Assembly (NCBI GenBank): GCA_030149365.1
Contig: JASBRP010000021.1
Coordinates: 1 to 64,000, forward strand
Origin: Solimonas sp.
GTDB taxonomy: Bacteria; Pseudomonadota; Gammaproteobacteria; Nevskiales; Nevskiaceae
Length of the DNA: 64,000 nt
Direction: 5' to 3'
Program-made: the position numbers and the translations under genes
Shown here: positions 19,901-33,048 of the stretch, piece after piece
Numbering within the stretch: the first letter of the stretch is position 1
How the letters are laid out: each line of letters begins with the position of its first letter
The notes under the pieces: model-generated
Database searches by the model: none
Told to the model about the DNA's origin: nothing
Seen by the model: the letters and a program-made list of their open reading frames with translations, nothing else

Positions 19901-21383
19901 TGTCGTCGCCCATGGAGCCTACGGTCTCCTGGCCGCTCTCGGCCAGCACGCGCAGCACCTGGTCGCGCTCTTCATAGGAGAGGCCGAACAGCTTCTCGTA
20001 GACGCGCACCTGGTCGCCCGGCAGCTTCTCGAGCTTGCCGGCGTCGTCGATCAGCACGGCCTCCAGGCGCTTGATGCCCTGCTTGAGCCACTGCTTGTAC
20101 GGGCGGCGGCCGGCGAGCATCTTGTCGATGTCGGCCGGGCGCAGCAGGCTGCCGCTCTCGGTGTCCACGGCGAGGATCTGGCCCGGACGCAGTCGGCCCT
20201 TCTCGAGCACGCTCTCCGGCGGGTAGTCGTACACGCCGATCTCGGAGGCCACGGTCAGCACGCGGTTGCGGGTGATGACGTAGCGGGTCGGGCGCAGGCC
20301 GTTGCGGTCGGTGGCGCAGGCGGCGTAGCGGCCGTCGGTCAGCACGATGCCGGCCGGGCCGTCCCAGGGCTCCATCTGCAGCGAGTTGTATTCGTAGAAC
20401 GCGCGCTGGTCGGCGTCCAGGCTTTCCACGTTCTGCCAGGCGGGCGGGATCAGCGCGCGCATCGCCTGGAACAGGTCCATGCCGCCGGCCAGCAGCACTT
20501 CCAGCATGTTGTCGAGCGACTGCGAGTCGGAGCCGTCCATGGTCACCAGCGGGGCGACCTCGTTGATGTCCGGCAGGTTGGCGCACTGGTACTTCTTGGC
20601 GCGCGCCAGCGCCCACTTGCGGTTGCCGGAGACGGTGTTGATTTCACCGTTGTGCGCCAGGAAGCGGAACGGCTGCGCCAGGCGCCACTTGGGCATGGTG
20701 TTGGTGGAGAAGCGCTGGTGGAACACGCAGAGCGAGCTCTCCAGGTCCTCGTCGCTGAGGTCCACGTAGAAGACCGGCAGGTACGAGGGCATCACCAGGC
20801 CCTTGAACACCAGCACGCGGGAGCTCAGCGAGGTGATGTAGAAGTCACCGTCGCCGGCAGCGTCGATCGCCTTCTCGGCGCGGCGGCGCGCCTTGAACAG
20901 GGCGAGGTCAAAGTTGCTGGTGTCCTTGCCGCCGGTGATGAACACCTGCTCCACCACGGGCAGGGTGCGCAGCGCTTCGGCGCCGCAGGCTTCCGGATTC
21001 ACCGGCACCTTGCGCCAGCCGGCCAGCACCAGGCCATTGGCCGCACAGGCCTCGGCCATCAGCTCGCGCGCACGCGCGGCCACGGTTTCGTCGGTGGACA
21101 GGAAGACGTTGCCCGCGGCGTAGGGCGCGCGCGCATCCAGCTTGATGCCGGCTTCCTTGGCCTTCATGCGCAGGAAACGGTCCGGCTTCTTCATCAGCAG
21201 GCCGCAGCCGTCGCCGGTCTTGCCGTCGGCAGCAATGGCACCACGATGGGTCATGCGAGCAAGGGCGCCAATGGCCGTCTCAACCACCCAATGGGAGGGT
21301 TGATCGTCCATCTGCACGATGAGCCCGAAGCCGCAGCTGTCGCGCTCGAATTCCGGGCGGTAAAGCCCTTGCTGGGTTGTCAT
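16926..21383 (-). CDS. gltB: Glutamate synthase (NADPH) large subunit
   Basis: A 1485-residue GOGAT alpha subunit. The start [16 protein letters not shown] is a short propeptide before Cys17 (CGFG), the N-terminal nucleophile of the class II glutamine amidotransferase domain. Then come the central domain, the FMN-binding synthase domain ([44 protein letters not shown]) with the 3Fe-4S cysteines ([15 protein letters not shown]), and the C-terminal beta-helix of GXGXG repeats ([16 protein letters not shown]). It assimilates ammonia in the cytoplasm. I start at 21383 rather than at the longer frame (21467), because the propeptide then has normal length. A good promoter lies about 130 bp upstream. 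Confidence 0.97.
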   Translation of the reverse strand: MTTQQGLYRPEFERDSCGFGLIVQMDDQPSHWVVETAIGALARMTHRGAIAADGKTGDGCGLLMKKPDRFLRMKAKEAGIKLDARAPYAAGNVFLSTDETVAARARELMAEACAANGLVLAGWRKVPVNPEACGAEALRTLPVVEQVFITGGKDTSNFDLALFKARRRAEKAIDAAGDGDFYITSLSSRVLVFKGLVMPSYLPVFYVDLSDEDLESSLCVFHQRFSTNTMPKWRLAQPFRFLAHNGEINTVSGNRKWALARAKKYQCANLPDINEVAPLVTMDGSDSQSLDNMLEVLLAGGMDLFQAMRALIPPAWQNVESLDADQRAFYEYNSLQMEPWDGPAGIVLTDGRYAACATDRNGLRPTRYVITRNRVLTVASEIGVYDYPPESVLEKGRLRPGQILAVDTESGSLLRPADIDKMLAGRRPYKQWLKQGIKRLEAVLIDDAGKLEKLPGDQVRVYEKLFGLSYEERDQVLRVLAESGQETVGSMGDDTPFAVLSQKERSIYDYFRQQFAQVTNPPIDPLREQIVMSLECSLGAEHSMFEETAERAARLLVDSPVLSETKYRKLLSLNDQGYPHAIIDLNYDPALGLEDAVRGVCDQAVAAAREGKVILVLSDRAIVKGKLPVHALLAVGAVHHRLTIEGLRADSNIVVETGTARDSHQFACLIGYGASVIYPYLAYASLYDMAERGEIKGKELPYLAQAYRKGINKGLYKIISKMGISTIASYRGAQLFETVGLHDEVVELCFEGTVNRIQGARFADLQAEQAALAAVAWNPRKQLDQGGLLKYVHNGEYHAYNPDIINTLHAAVQSGDYGKYKEYAELVNHRPVAMFRDLLKFRGDVKPISIDEVESAESILKRFDSAGMSLGALSPEAHEALATAMNRLGGRSNSGEGGEDPRRYGTEKNSKIKQVASGRFGVTPAYLSSAEVLQIKVAQGAKPGEGGQLPGDKVNEQIAGLRYAKPGVALISPPPHHDIYSIEDLAQLIFDLKQVNPAALVSVKLVSGPGVGTIAAGVAKAYADLITISGYDGGTGASPITSVKYAGTPWELGLSETHQTLRMNGLREKVRVQTDGGLKTGLDVVKAAVLGAESFGFGTAPMVALGCKYLRICHLNNCATGVATQDKVLRLSHFIGLPEMVMNYFRFVAEETREWLAAIGVRSLNELIGRTDLMEISPGESDKQNNLDLSPLLSAAGMAHESGHSCISANPPHDRGELAEQMVADALSAIEGKSGGVFEYSVQNVHRSIGARLSGEIAKRHGNLGMSDAPITIRLSGTAGQSFGVWNAGGLNLELEGDANDYVGKGMAGGRIMIKPPRGSRFKSNETAIIGNTCLYGATGGSLFAAGTAGERFGVRNSGALTVVEGCGDHGCEYMTGGTAVILGECGVNFGAGMTGGFAYVLDESRSFVDRYNHELIDTTRIVAEHMEAHQHYLRSLIQEHVNATGSAWAQQILDDWRDFVGKFWLVKPKAADIGSLLVAIKAAA

Positions 21384-21510
21384 GACATTTCTACCTTGCG
21401 TTCTGTTTTGCAGCTTTCCAACGGCGACACTTCCCCCGGCCTGCGGTTTGGCGCGGCCTGCGGACACTTTGCGGGTGACCAGACGGGGAGCGAATCGCTG
21501 CGGTGCAACA

Positions 21511-21542
21511 TTCCATTATAAGAATGGAACGCGGAGCGTCAA
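21511..21542 (-). promoter_or_regulatory. gltB promoter with overlapping inverted repeat
   Basis: On the minus strand TTGACG (21537-21542), a 16-nt spacer and TATAAT (21515-21520) form a near-consensus sigma70 promoter. The inverted repeat TTCCATT-N5-AATGGAA (21511-21529) overlaps the -10 element, a place where a repressor would block initiation. Confidence 0.7.
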
Positions 21543-21593
21543 TCACAGGCCCGAAATGGAACCGTTTTCACAATTTGGTCTCACCCCATTCAG

Positions 21594-21617
21594 AAAAAAA
21601 GCCCGGCGTTGCCGGGC
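21594..21617 (-). terminator. Intrinsic terminator after lipoprotein gene
   Basis: On the minus strand the stem GCCCGGC/GCCGGGC (21601-21607, 21611-21617) is followed by seven T. It lies about 23 nt after the stop codon at 21641. Confidence 0.85.
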
Positions 21618-21640
21618 TCAATGAGCAAGATCGGGGCCAA

Positions 21641-22282
21641 TTAGCGCGCGAAGGCGTAGAAATCCAGGATTTTGGCGCTGTCGACCAGAACCACCCGGAA
21701 TCGGGCGTTATCGGCGTCGGGATCGGCGAAGGCCAGCCCCTGATAGTTTCCCGCCAGGGCCGCGCAGCCAGCGACGCTTGCCTGTACCGGCAATGCCCCG
21801 CCATAGGCCTTGCCGGCGTCGATCCGACCGCTGAGCGCACAGTCGCCGGCCCCCGCCGTGATGCTGCCGTCGGCCGTCACCGTGAAGCGGGCGGGAGCAC
21901 CGCCCAGCAGGGCCTGGTAACTGCCCGCCGGCTCCGGCGCCGCGGCGGCCGGCTGCGGTTCATCCAGGGCCGCCGTCAGCGTGGCCGGGGCGGTGGCTGC
22001 CGGCACCCGGCGCCAGGCCTGGCCGCTGCCTGCGCGAGTGTAGACCGCCGCCGCCGGGCTGTTGGACTCCGGCGCCAGCAGCACGAAGCCACGCCCGTCC
22101 GCCGCCGCAAAGCCCCAGCCCGAGCGGCCCGCCGCGTCGCCGTCCAGGCGCAGCGCATGCGCGCCGGTGGCCAGCGCCGGCAGCTCCAGCTTCGGCCCCG
22201 GGTCTGGCTTATCGTCATTGTCGCTGCATCCGGCCAGCGCCAGCGAAGCCGCCAGCAGCGTCACCGCGTAGCGGCCGCTCAC
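21641..22282 (-). CDS. Hypothetical lipoprotein coupled to surE-like gene
   Basis: A 213-residue protein with a lipoprotein signal (LALAGC, Cys19) and acidic linker (SDNDDKPDPGP). The body is Ala/Gly-rich and I do not recognise it; a Cys pair (GDCALSG and AGCAALAG) may form a disulphide. Its start overlaps the stop of the upstream SurE-like gene by 4 bp, so the two are translated from one message, and a terminator follows directly. It may be an envelope partner of that nucleotidase, but this rests on context only. Confidence 0.7.
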   Translation of the reverse strand: MSGRYAVTLLAASLALAGCSDNDDKPDPGPKLELPALATGAHALRLDGDAAGRSGWGFAAADGRGFVLLAPESNSPAAAVYTRAGSGQAWRRVPAATAPATLTAALDEPQPAAAAPEPAGSYQALLGGAPARFTVTADGSITAGAGDCALSGRIDAGKAYGGALPVQASVAGCAALAGNYQGLAFADPDADNARFRVVLVDSAKILDFYAFAR

Positions 22283-23289
22283 GGCGCCGCACCCAGCAGG
22301 CCGCGCAGCTGGATCTTCACCAGCTCTTCGTTGCTGCGGCGTCCCTGCGGCACACCTTCGACCACCGTCACCGGGATCGCGTGCTCCCGCATCACGTTGA
22401 ACTCGGAGAGCTCGCTGTCGTCCTGCGCGATCACCACGCCGGCCGGCGGCGCGATCACGTCGTTGGCAAACGAGATGCCGGGGTAGGCCACGCCCGCGCC
22501 ATAGCCCACCGCCACCGGGCTGTCGGACAGCTTCTCGTAGAACACCGGCTGGTACTCGGTGGCCAGGCCCATGCGCGCGAAGCGGAAGGGCAGAGCCGCT
22601 GCCTGGCCCGTCGCCGTCACCTTGGGGATGTTGATGTTCAGCCCCACGCCCGGCGGCAGCAGCGGCTGGCCCGCCACGCGGTTGTCCTCCAGCGCGTCGA
22701 CCAGCTTCACCACCACGTCGGCGATCTCGTACTCCAGCGCGCCGGCTGCCAGCGCCGTGTGCGAGCGCGCCTCCGTGCCCTCGTAGCTCGCCGCGATCGC
22801 CGGGATGCCGCGGTTCACTGCATAGAGCAGGTTGTTGACCGTGCCCGAGGAGTTGTTGATGAGCCCGGTGTTGTTGCCCTCGTTGGGGCCGGAGACGACC
22901 AGGTCCGGCTGCTTGCCCCAGCGCTTCACCGCCACCACGTCGAGCCCGTGCAGCATCGACATCACCGGCGTGCCGTCCACGTAGAACACGTCCGCATCGC
23001 CCGCATCCTTGCCCACGCCCGGCGAGCCCGCCGCCACGCTGCCATGCCGGCTGGCCTTGGCCATCGGCGTCACCGGGGTCAGGAAATTCATCGAGCCGCC
23101 GCGGCCGCTGTTGTTCTGCGTCGGCGCCGACACGATCACGTCATGCCCCGCGGCCTTCAGGCGCTGGTACAGCGCGCGGACGTTCGCGGTTTCGAATCCA
23201 TCGTCGTTGGACAGCACGATATTCAGCGCCTGGGCCGGCGCGGCCAGGGTGGTGATCCCCAACACCAGGAGCAGCTGTGTCACTTTCAT
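22279..23289 (-). CDS. SurE-like 5'/3'-nucleotidase with signal peptide
   Basis: A SurE-family phosphatase of about 336 residues, longer than the roughly 250 of stationary-phase SurE. It begins with a signal peptide (MKVTQLLLVLGITTLAAPAQA), so the enzyme is probably periplasmic, whereas the standard SurE is cytoplasmic. Metal-site motifs are intact: LSNDDGFETANVRALY at the start of the mature protein and VSGPNEGNNTG. Expected activity is removal of phosphate from nucleoside monophosphates. I start at 23289, since residues upstream (MRRPLQ) are not needed. It overlaps a lipoprotein gene by 4 bp. No pcm or rpoS neighbour is present, unlike the usual surE context. Confidence 0.85.
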   Translation of the reverse strand: MKVTQLLLVLGITTLAAPAQALNIVLSNDDGFETANVRALYQRLKAAGHDVIVSAPTQNNSGRGGSMNFLTPVTPMAKASRHGSVAAGSPGVGKDAGDADVFYVDGTPVMSMLHGLDVVAVKRWGKQPDLVVSGPNEGNNTGLINNSSGTVNNLLYAVNRGIPAIAASYEGTEARSHTALAAGALEYEIADVVVKLVDALEDNRVAGQPLLPPGVGLNINIPKVTATGQAAALPFRFARMGLATEYQPVFYEKLSDSPVAVGYGAGVAYPGISFANDVIAPPAGVVIAQDDSELSEFNVMREHAIPVTVVEGVPQGRRSNEELVKIQLRGLLGAAP

Positions 23290-23496
23290 TTGTAGTGGTC
23301 TCCTCATGCGCGAATTGCGCTTCAGGAGACTAGGGAGTCGGCTATCGCCACCGACAACCCCATCCGGATATCTGCAAACGGACGATATCTGACCGAACGG
23401 TCAGATAATTTATGCGGGAGGGCCAGGTGCCAGCAGGTGCCGGAGGGCCGGGGTGCGGTAGGGACAGATGCGTGCAGGCTGGGTCCGCGCGGCTTA

Positions 23497-24070
23497 CCCT
23501 TCGACAGGCTCAGGGCGAACGGAAACCGTGCCGGATCCCCGTGGAACATCGCGGCGACAGGCGCGCCTTCCATACATCATGGTCTGGCTGGGTTGAAGGT
23601 CTGACACCCCTCCCATCCCGTTCACACCGGGTAGCGAAGCGTATCGAGGTGCATCCCTGAAGTCGCAAGCGGGTTGGCTGCTGTCCGTAGGATGCGATGA
23701 GCGCAGCGAATCGCATCAAGCCCGCTGCTCGAAAGCACGCTTCCGCTTCTATACGGAGCCGATGTCCGCGCGTCCCCGATACACCATGGTCCGGTTATCC
23801 CGGGTGGCCCGCCTTAGCGGGTCGTATCGAGGGACGCGGCACTCCGGAGGAACGGTTTGGGGGAATGCAGGTAGGTTGAGGCCCTGCCGATCTTCCCAAC
23901 CCGTTCACACCGAGTGCGTAGCGCAGCGAAGCGAAGCGTATCGAGGTGCACGCCCGCAGCCACAAAGGGGCTGGGCTGTTTTCCGTAGGATGTGGTGAGC
24001 GCAGCGAACCCCATCAAAGGCCCGCTGGATCGAGTTGATGCGGTTCGCTGCGCTCACCACATCCTACGGA
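23497..24070. repeat. Dense field of dispersed repeats, no gene
   Basis: The 23,300-24,213 gap has no convincing gene. It contains a TTCGACAGGCTCAGGGCGAA repeat at 23,497-23,520. It also has two direct copies of a composite unit (about 23,611-23,740 and 23,897-24,030: TTCACACCG...GTATCGAGGTGCA...CCGTAGGATG...GAGCGCAGCGAA). Finally, an inverted copy of the GTAGGATG part at 24,035-24,070 forms a long palindrome with 23,982-24,017. The pattern suggests local duplication of REP/BIME-like elements. Confidence 0.75.
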
Positions 24071-24091
24071 CAGGAATTGCGCGGTTATCTC

Positions 24092-24133
24092 GCCGCGGAT
24101 CAAACAAGCGCTCGTGCTCATCCAGCGCGTAGC
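24092..24133 (-). pseudogene. Duplicated fragment of the dgt 3' end
   Basis: On the minus strand this encodes YALDEHERLFDPR, the same peptide as the C-terminus of Dgt at 24,224-24,265, with roughly 80% base identity over 42 bp. It has no start and reads into repeat sequence. It is probably a by-product of the repeat duplication next to it. Confidence 0.7.
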
Positions 24134-24213
24134 TGTAGCGACGCGAGTCACCCGGCGAGGGGCCCCACGTAGTGGGGATCGATGGCAAGACGAGTCGGCG
24201 CTGGATCGCGTCC

Positions 24214-25359
24214 TTACCGGAGTCGCCGAGGGTCGAAGAGACGCTCATGCTCGTCCAGCGCGTAGCGATCCGTCATCCCCGCAATGTAATCCGCCACCAC
24301 GCGCGCACGGCCTGCTTCGTCTTCCGACTGCCTGGCCTCGTCGTAGAAATCCGGCGGCAGCAGTTTCACGTCGCCATGCAGCGCGTCGAACAACTCTCGC
24401 ACCACGCGCTGCGCCTTCGTGGTCATGCGGTAGACGCGGTGATGGCGATAGAGATTGTCGAAGAGAAATTTCTTCAGCGCGCGTGACTCCGACGCCACAT
24501 CCTCGCTGTAGGCCATCAGCGGCTTGTCGCGCTCGCGCACCTCGTCGATGCTCTTCGGCTTGGCAGCCTTGATGTTCGCGCGTGAGGTCTCGGTGAGGTC
24601 CACCACCAGCGTGTTGATGATGCGGCGGATGGTCTCGTGGCGCGCCTGCTTGGCATTGAGCTTGTCGCCGTGCGCCTTCAGCGCCTCGTCGTGATGACGG
24701 CGGAACAGCGGCACCTCGCGCATCTGTTCCACGGAGAGCAATTCGGCACGCAGGCCGTCGTCGATGTCGTGGTTGTTGTAGGCGATCTCGTCGGCGAGGT
24801 TGGCGAGCTGCGCCTCGAGGTTTGGCTGCTGGCGCTTGATGAAGCGCTCGCCGATGGGGCCCAGCTTGCGCGCATTCTTCAGCGAGCAATGCTTGAGGAT
24901 GCCCTCGCGTGTCTCGAAGGAAAGATTGAGTCCGCGGAAGCTCGCGTACTTGTCTTCCAGATGATCCACCACGCGCAGCGACTGCAGGTTGTGTTCGAAG
25001 CCACCGTAGGGCTGCATGCAGCCGTTGAGCGCATCCTGGCCCGCGTGGCCGAAAGGCGTGTGGCCGAGATCGTGTGCCAGCGAGATCGCCTCGGAGAGAT
25101 CCACGTTGAGCTGCAGGTTGCGCGCGATGGTCCGCGCGAGCTGCGCCACTTCCAGCGAATGCGTCAGGCGCGTGCGGAAGTGATCGCCCTCGTGATTGAT
25201 GAAGACCTGTGTCTTGTACTCGAGCCGGCGGAACGCGGCGGAGTGGATGATGCGATCGCGGTCGCGCTGGAATTCACCGCGGTTGCCCGGCGGGGGTTCC
25301 ACGTGGAGTCGGCCGCGCGAATGCGCTTCACTGGTGGCGTAGGGGGCGAGGTCGCTCAT
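24214..25359 (-). CDS. dgt: Deoxyguanosinetriphosphate triphosphohydrolase-like protein
   Basis: A 381-residue HD-domain dNTPase that splits dGTP (or other dNTPs) to the deoxynucleoside and triphosphate. The metal site shows as TRLTHSLEV, then SLAHDLGHTPFGHAG (the HD pair) and later ADEIAYNNHDIDD. The start region SRGRLHVEPPPGNRGEFQRDRDRIIHSAAFRRLEYKTQVF is the hallmark of the short, non-E. coli type Dgt. It lies 29 bp after aroB and is probably in the same transcript. A duplicated scrap of its 3' end lies just downstream. Confidence 0.93.
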   Translation of the reverse strand: MSDLAPYATSEAHSRGRLHVEPPPGNRGEFQRDRDRIIHSAAFRRLEYKTQVFINHEGDHFRTRLTHSLEVAQLARTIARNLQLNVDLSEAISLAHDLGHTPFGHAGQDALNGCMQPYGGFEHNLQSLRVVDHLEDKYASFRGLNLSFETREGILKHCSLKNARKLGPIGERFIKRQQPNLEAQLANLADEIAYNNHDIDDGLRAELLSVEQMREVPLFRRHHDEALKAHGDKLNAKQARHETIRRIINTLVVDLTETSRANIKAAKPKSIDEVRERDKPLMAYSEDVASESRALKKFLFDNLYRHHRVYRMTTKAQRVVRELFDALHGDVKLLPPDFYDEARQSEDEAGRARVVADYIAGMTDRYALDEHERLFDPRRLR

Positions 25360-25387
25360 CGTGGGCAGAGTCTACGTGGGAGCGACA

Positions 25388-26482
25388 TCACGCTTCCGTG
25401 AAATGCTCCAGCGTCGCCTGCAGCGCCGCCTTGTCGAAGTCGCCGCTGACCACGGCCAGGCCGATGCCGCGCATCAGCACCAGGCGCAGCTTGCCGTTGG
25501 CCACCTTCTTGTCGTGGCCCATCAGCTCCAGGAACTGGTCCGGCGTCATGCCGGCCGGCGGCTTCACCGGCAGGCCGGCGCGGGCGACGAGCTTGGTGCA
25601 GCGCTCGGCGTCCTTGGCGCTCATCCAGCCCAGGCGCGCGGAGAGATCCGCGGCCATCACCAGGCCCGTGGCCACGGCCTCGCCGTGCAGCCACTGCGTG
25701 TAGCCGGTGTAGGTCTCGATGGCGTGGCCGAAGGTGTGGCCCAGGTTCAGCAGCGCGCGCGGACCGGCGCCGCCGGCGAGCGACTCGCGCTCGTCCTGCG
25801 CCACGATGCGCGCCTTGAGCTCGCAGCTGCGGTAGATCGCCTTGGTCAGCGCGTCGGTGTCGAGCACCAGCAGGTCGTCCAGGCGCTGTTCCAGCCACTT
25901 GAAGAAATCGCTGTCGGCGAGCATGCCGTACTTGATCACTTCCGCGATGCCGGCGAGCAGCTCGCGCTGCGGCAGGCTGCGCAGCGCGGCGGTGTCGGCC
26001 AGCACCAGGCGCGGCTGGTGGAAGGCACCGATCATGTTCTTGCCGCGGGGATGGTTCACGCCGGTCTTGCCGCCGACCGAGGAGTCCACCTGCGCCAGCA
26101 GCGTCGTGGGAATCTGGATGAAGTCGATGCCGCGCTGGTAGATGGCGGCGGCAAAGCCGGCCATGTCGCCGATCACGCCGCCGCCCAGGGCCACCAGCAG
26201 GCCATCACGGTTGAGGCGCGCACCGAGCATCCAGTCGAGCACTCGCTCCACCGTCGCCCAGCTCTTGTGCTCCTCGCCCGCAGGCAGCACCAGCGCGTCT
26301 TCTTCCTTTAAATTCAATGCCTTAAGCACGTGCGCCAGGTACAGCGGCGCGACGTTGCTGTCGGTCACCAGCTTGAGCCGGCGGCCTTCCACCTCGGCGT
26401 ACTGGCGGGCGTCGGCCAACAGGCCGTTACCGATACGGATCGGGTAGCTGCGGTCCGCCAGCTCGACGTTCAGCGACTTCAC
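25388..26482 (-). CDS. aroB: 3-dehydroquinate synthase
   Basis: A 364-residue shikimate-pathway enzyme converting DAHP to 3-dehydroquinate in the cytoplasm, using NAD and a divalent metal. Diagnostic segments are LPAGEEHKSWATVERVLDWML, ALGGGVIGDMAGFAAAIYQRGI (NAD site), PTTLLAQVDSSVGGKTGVNHP (substrate site) and NLGHTFGHAIETYTGY (metal His). Length matches the family. It lies between gyrB and dgt; aroK, its frequent partner, is absent here. Confidence 0.96.
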   Translation of the reverse strand: MKSLNVELADRSYPIRIGNGLLADARQYAEVEGRRLKLVTDSNVAPLYLAHVLKALNLKEEDALVLPAGEEHKSWATVERVLDWMLGARLNRDGLLVALGGGVIGDMAGFAAAIYQRGIDFIQIPTTLLAQVDSSVGGKTGVNHPRGKNMIGAFHQPRLVLADTAALRSLPQRELLAGIAEVIKYGMLADSDFFKWLEQRLDDLLVLDTDALTKAIYRSCELKARIVAQDERESLAGGAGPRALLNLGHTFGHAIETYTGYTQWLHGEAVATGLVMAADLSARLGWMSAKDAERCTKLVARAGLPVKPPAGMTPDQFLELMGHDKKVANGKLRLVLMRGIGLAVVSGDFDKAALQATLEHFTEA

Positions 26483-26497
26483 GGCTCGTTGCTTCCC

Positions 26498-30134
<3,637 letters not shown>

Positions 30135-30141
30135 GCGCCGC

Positions 30142-31242
30142 TTAGAGCCGCATCGGCATCACGACGTACTTGCTGGAGGTATCGTCTGCCGCGTGGATCA
30201 GGCCGCTGGAATCCGAGTTCTTCAGCTCCATCACGAACTGCTCGCCGCTGAGGGCACCCAGGGCGTCCAGCAGGTAGTTCACGTTGAAGCCGATCTCCAG
30301 GGCACTGCCCTCGTAGCTGACTTCCAGATCTTCCTCGGCCTCTTCGTGCTCCGGGTTGTGCGTCTGCAGGACCAGCTTGGTGCCGTCCAGCGCCAGGCGC
30401 ACGCCGCGGAACTTCTCGTTGGACAGGATCGCGGTACGGGCCAGCGCGCGCTTCACCAGCTCGCGGTCGGCCTGCAGCTTCTTGTCGCCGGAATCCGGGA
30501 TCACGCGCTCGTAGTCCGGGAAGCGGCCGTCGATCAGCTTGGAGGTCATGCGGACCACGTCCACGTCGACCTGGATCTGGCCGGCGCCGATCTTCAGGGT
30601 CACCGGCTCGTCGCTGGGGTCCAGCAGGCGGGTCAGCTCCATGACGGCCTTGCGCGGCACGATGACCTGCAGGTTGTCCTTGAAGCCGGTGTCCAGGGTG
30701 GCCTCGCTCATGGCCAGGCGGTGGCCGTCGGTGGCCACGCAGCGCACACGCTTGGCGGTGACTTCCAGCAGCAGGCCGTTGAGGTAGTAGCGGACGTCCT
30801 GCTGGGCCATGGCGAACTGCGTGCGCTCGATCAGCGTGCGCATGGCGCGGCGCGGGATCGTCAGCTCACGGCCTTCGGCCAGGCGGCCCATGGCGGGGAA
30901 TTCGTCGGCCTTGAGGCAGGACAGCGAATAGCGGCTGCGGCCGGACTTGAGAGTGGCCTTGTCGCCGGACACGTCCAGCGAGATCTCGGCGCCTTCGGGC
31001 AGGCCACGGCAGATGTCGAACAGCTTGCGGGCCGGCAGGGTGGCACGGCCGGGCGCGAGGTTCTGCACGCGGGCGCGGGCTTCCAGCTCGATCTCCAGGT
31101 CGGTACCGGTGACGATCAGCTCGTCCTCGCGGGTCTCCATCAGGAAGTTGGAGAGCACCGGCAAGGTCTGGCGACGTTCGACTACGCCGATGACCGCAGA
31201 GAGTGCTGCGAGCAGCTCGTTTCTCCCCACTTGGAGTTTCAT
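30142..31242 (-). CDS. dnaN: DNA polymerase III sliding clamp (beta)
   Basis: The 366-residue clamp that encircles DNA and holds polymerase III on the template. Start MKLQVGRNELLAALSAVIGVVERRQTLPVLSNFL and end MPMRL (the C-terminal clamp tail) are typical. Length matches the family (about 367), and three repeated clamp domains fit. It lies between dnaA and recF; the 275-bp gap before dnaA holds DnaA boxes. Confidence 0.97.
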   Translation of the reverse strand: MKLQVGRNELLAALSAVIGVVERRQTLPVLSNFLMETREDELIVTGTDLEIELEARARVQNLAPGRATLPARKLFDICRGLPEGAEISLDVSGDKATLKSGRSRYSLSCLKADEFPAMGRLAEGRELTIPRRAMRTLIERTQFAMAQQDVRYYLNGLLLEVTAKRVRCVATDGHRLAMSEATLDTGFKDNLQVIVPRKAVMELTRLLDPSDEPVTLKIGAGQIQVDVDVVRMTSKLIDGRFPDYERVIPDSGDKKLQADRELVKRALARTAILSNEKFRGVRLALDGTKLVLQTHNPEHEEAEEDLEVSYEGSALEIGFNVNYLLDALGALSGEQFVMELKNSDSSGLIHAADDTSSKYVVMPMRL

Positions 31243-31517
31243 GACATCACCTTATTAATATGTAGATTGATTAATGATGTAAAAACAATAACAACAAGGA
31301 CCGCATGCCGCTGGTGATAACTTTCGATTAATGCTTACGCATCAATCACTTGAAACCTGTTTCCGGGACTGGACAGGCGGGCTGCCAGCCTTCGGATGAA
31401 CTGTGGATAAACCTTGAGCTTAATTTATCCACAGCTTGTTGCAAGCGTTTTCCGAAGGTTTGCCATGCACTCCGTCCACAGCTTGTTATTCCTTATATAT
31501 GCCCTGCCCCGCTGGCT
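31243..31517. other. Candidate oriC between dnaA and dnaN
   Basis: The spacer has two perfect DnaA boxes in opposite orientation (TGTGGATAA at 31,402-31,410 and TTATCCACA at 31,425-31,433) and a weaker one at 31,472-31,480. An AT-rich stretch at 31,250-31,290 (ATTAATATGTAGATTGATTA) is a possible unwinding element. In Xanthomonas and Pseudomonas, dnaA-dnaN spacers can support replication. The box in the other dnaA spacer (32,949) is also an option. Confidence 0.65.
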
Positions 31518-32879
31518 TCAAAACCCGAGCTGGCGCTGCAGGTTTTCGTAGTCCTCGCGGATCTTCAGGTCCTGCTCGCGCAGCTCGGCTACCTTGCGGC
31601 AGGCGTGCAGCACGGTGGTGTGGTCCTTGCCGAAAGACTCGCCGATCTCCGGCAGGCTGTGCTGGGTCAGCTCCTTGGCCAGGGCCATCGCGATCTGGCG
31701 CGGGCGCGCCAGCGTGCGGGTGCGGCGCGGCGAGCTGAGGTCCGACACACGGATGTTGTAGTAGTCCGCCACCTTGCGCTTGATGTTCTCGATGGTCACC
31801 TGGCGCTCGTAGGCGGCCAGCATGTCCTTGAGCGTGGTGCGGGCGAACTCGATGGTCAGCGGCTCGCCGCGGAAGCGGGCGCTGGCGGCCAAGCGGTGCA
31901 GCGCGCCTTCCAGGTCGCGCACGCTGGAGCGCACGCGCTGGGCCACGAACATGGCGACGTCGTCCGGCAGCTTGAGGTCGTGGCTGGCTTCGGCCTTGCT
32001 CTGCAGGATCGCGATGCGGGTTTCCAGGTCCGGCGTTTCCACCGCCACGGACAAGCCCCAGGTGAAGCGCGACTTCAGGCGCTCGTCGATGCCGTCCACG
32101 TCCTTGGGGTAGCGGTCGCAGGTCAGCACGATCTGCTTGCGGCTGTCGATCAGGGAGTTGAACGCGTGGAAGAACTCCTCCTGCGTCTTCTCCTTGTAGG
32201 CGAAGAACTGGATGTCGTCGATCAGCAGGGCGTCGACCGAGCGGTAGTAGGACTTGATGTCGTCCCAGCGACCGTGGCGCACGCCGGTGACGTACTGGCT
32301 CATCCACTGCTCGGCGAACAGGTAGGCCACGCGGGCCTGCGGGTTGCGCCGCTGGATCTCGTTGCCGATGGAGTGCATCAGGTGGGTCTTGCCCAGCCCG
32401 GTCGGCCCGTAGATCAGCAGCGGGTTGTAGGCACCGCCCGGGGACTCGCCGACGTACTGGGCCGCAGCCCGCGCCTGGGAGTTGGACTTGCCTTCGATGA
32501 AATTGGAAAAAGTGAAACGTGAATCGAGCTTCGGCGCGTTGGCCACCGGTGAATCATCGGGGGCAGCCGACACCACGGGCTCAGGGCCGGCGGCCGGGGT
32601 GCTGGGCGGGCCAGCCGGGGCACGGGCCTCGGCGCTGCCCACGGCCAGCTCGACCTCCGGCAGGGTCTCGCCGGAGCTGGCGCGCACCGCGCGCCGGATA
32701 GTGCCCAGGAAGTCCTGGCGTACGCGATCCAGGACAATGCGGTTGGGCGCCAGCAGCAGCAGCCGCTCGCGCGAGGCGATCGGGTGCAGCGGCCGGATCC
32801 AGGTGGCGATGTCCTTGTCGGGCAGTTCGGCCTCGAGCCAGCGCACGCACTGCGTCCAAAGTTCTTCCGAAGAGTGCAT
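31518..32879 (-). CDS. dnaA: Chromosomal replication initiator DnaA
   Basis: A 453-residue initiator of replication. Domain I begins [26 protein letters not shown], a Pro/Ala-rich linker (about 80-125) follows, and the AAA+ domain starts at NFIEGKSN with Walker [18 protein letters not shown] and Walker [10 protein letters not shown]. Domain IV contains the DnaA-box binding helix-turn-helix [38 protein letters not shown]. It reads away from rpmH, with DnaA boxes in the spacers on both sides. Confidence 0.97.
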   Translation of the reverse strand: MHSSEELWTQCVRWLEAELPDKDIATWIRPLHPIASRERLLLLAPNRIVLDRVRQDFLGTIRRAVRASSGETLPEVELAVGSAEARAPAGPPSTPAAGPEPVVSAAPDDSPVANAPKLDSRFTFSNFIEGKSNSQARAAAQYVGESPGGAYNPLLIYGPTGLGKTHLMHSIGNEIQRRNPQARVAYLFAEQWMSQYVTGVRHGRWDDIKSYYRSVDALLIDDIQFFAYKEKTQEEFFHAFNSLIDSRKQIVLTCDRYPKDVDGIDERLKSRFTWGLSVAVETPDLETRIAILQSKAEASHDLKLPDDVAMFVAQRVRSSVRDLEGALHRLAASARFRGEPLTIEFARTTLKDMLAAYERQVTIENIKRKVADYYNIRVSDLSSPRRTRTLARPRQIAMALAKELTQHSLPEIGESFGKDHTTVLHACRKVAELREQDLKIREDYENLQRQLGF

Positions 32880-33048
32880 CTCGCTTCTAATAATTAGTAT
32901 GAGGGCGTCTGTGGCGCCGGGCAGGCAGTCTACCCGTTCGGGGGTGACTTATCCACAGCCTCCGGACACCCGGCAGCTTGCCCTGCGGGCCCGGCAAGGG
33001 ATAGAATCCGCGCCCTTTTGCACCAACACACGTTTTCAGGGTGATGTC
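32880..33048. promoter_or_regulatory. dnaA-rpmH divergent spacer with DnaA box
   Basis: A single perfect DnaA box TTATCCACA at 32,949-32,957 lies between the divergent dnaA and rpmH genes. It probably allows DnaA autoregulation and may be part of the origin. Confidence 0.6.

Noticed and set aside
18750..21521. Very long plus-strand open frame (over 900 codons) opposite gltB
   Set aside because: Antisense shadow of a conserved gene in GC-rich DNA; low-complexity His/Ala/Val/Arg/Gln translation, no family motif and no ribosome-binding site.
23497..24070. Repeat field as a CRISPR array
   Set aside because: Repeats are irregular, in both orientations and without equal spacers, and no cas genes are near.
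25296..25309. Possible third parS in dgt
   Set aside because: Matches only the left half and core (GTTCCACGTGGA); the right arm differs at three bases, so it is not palindromic.
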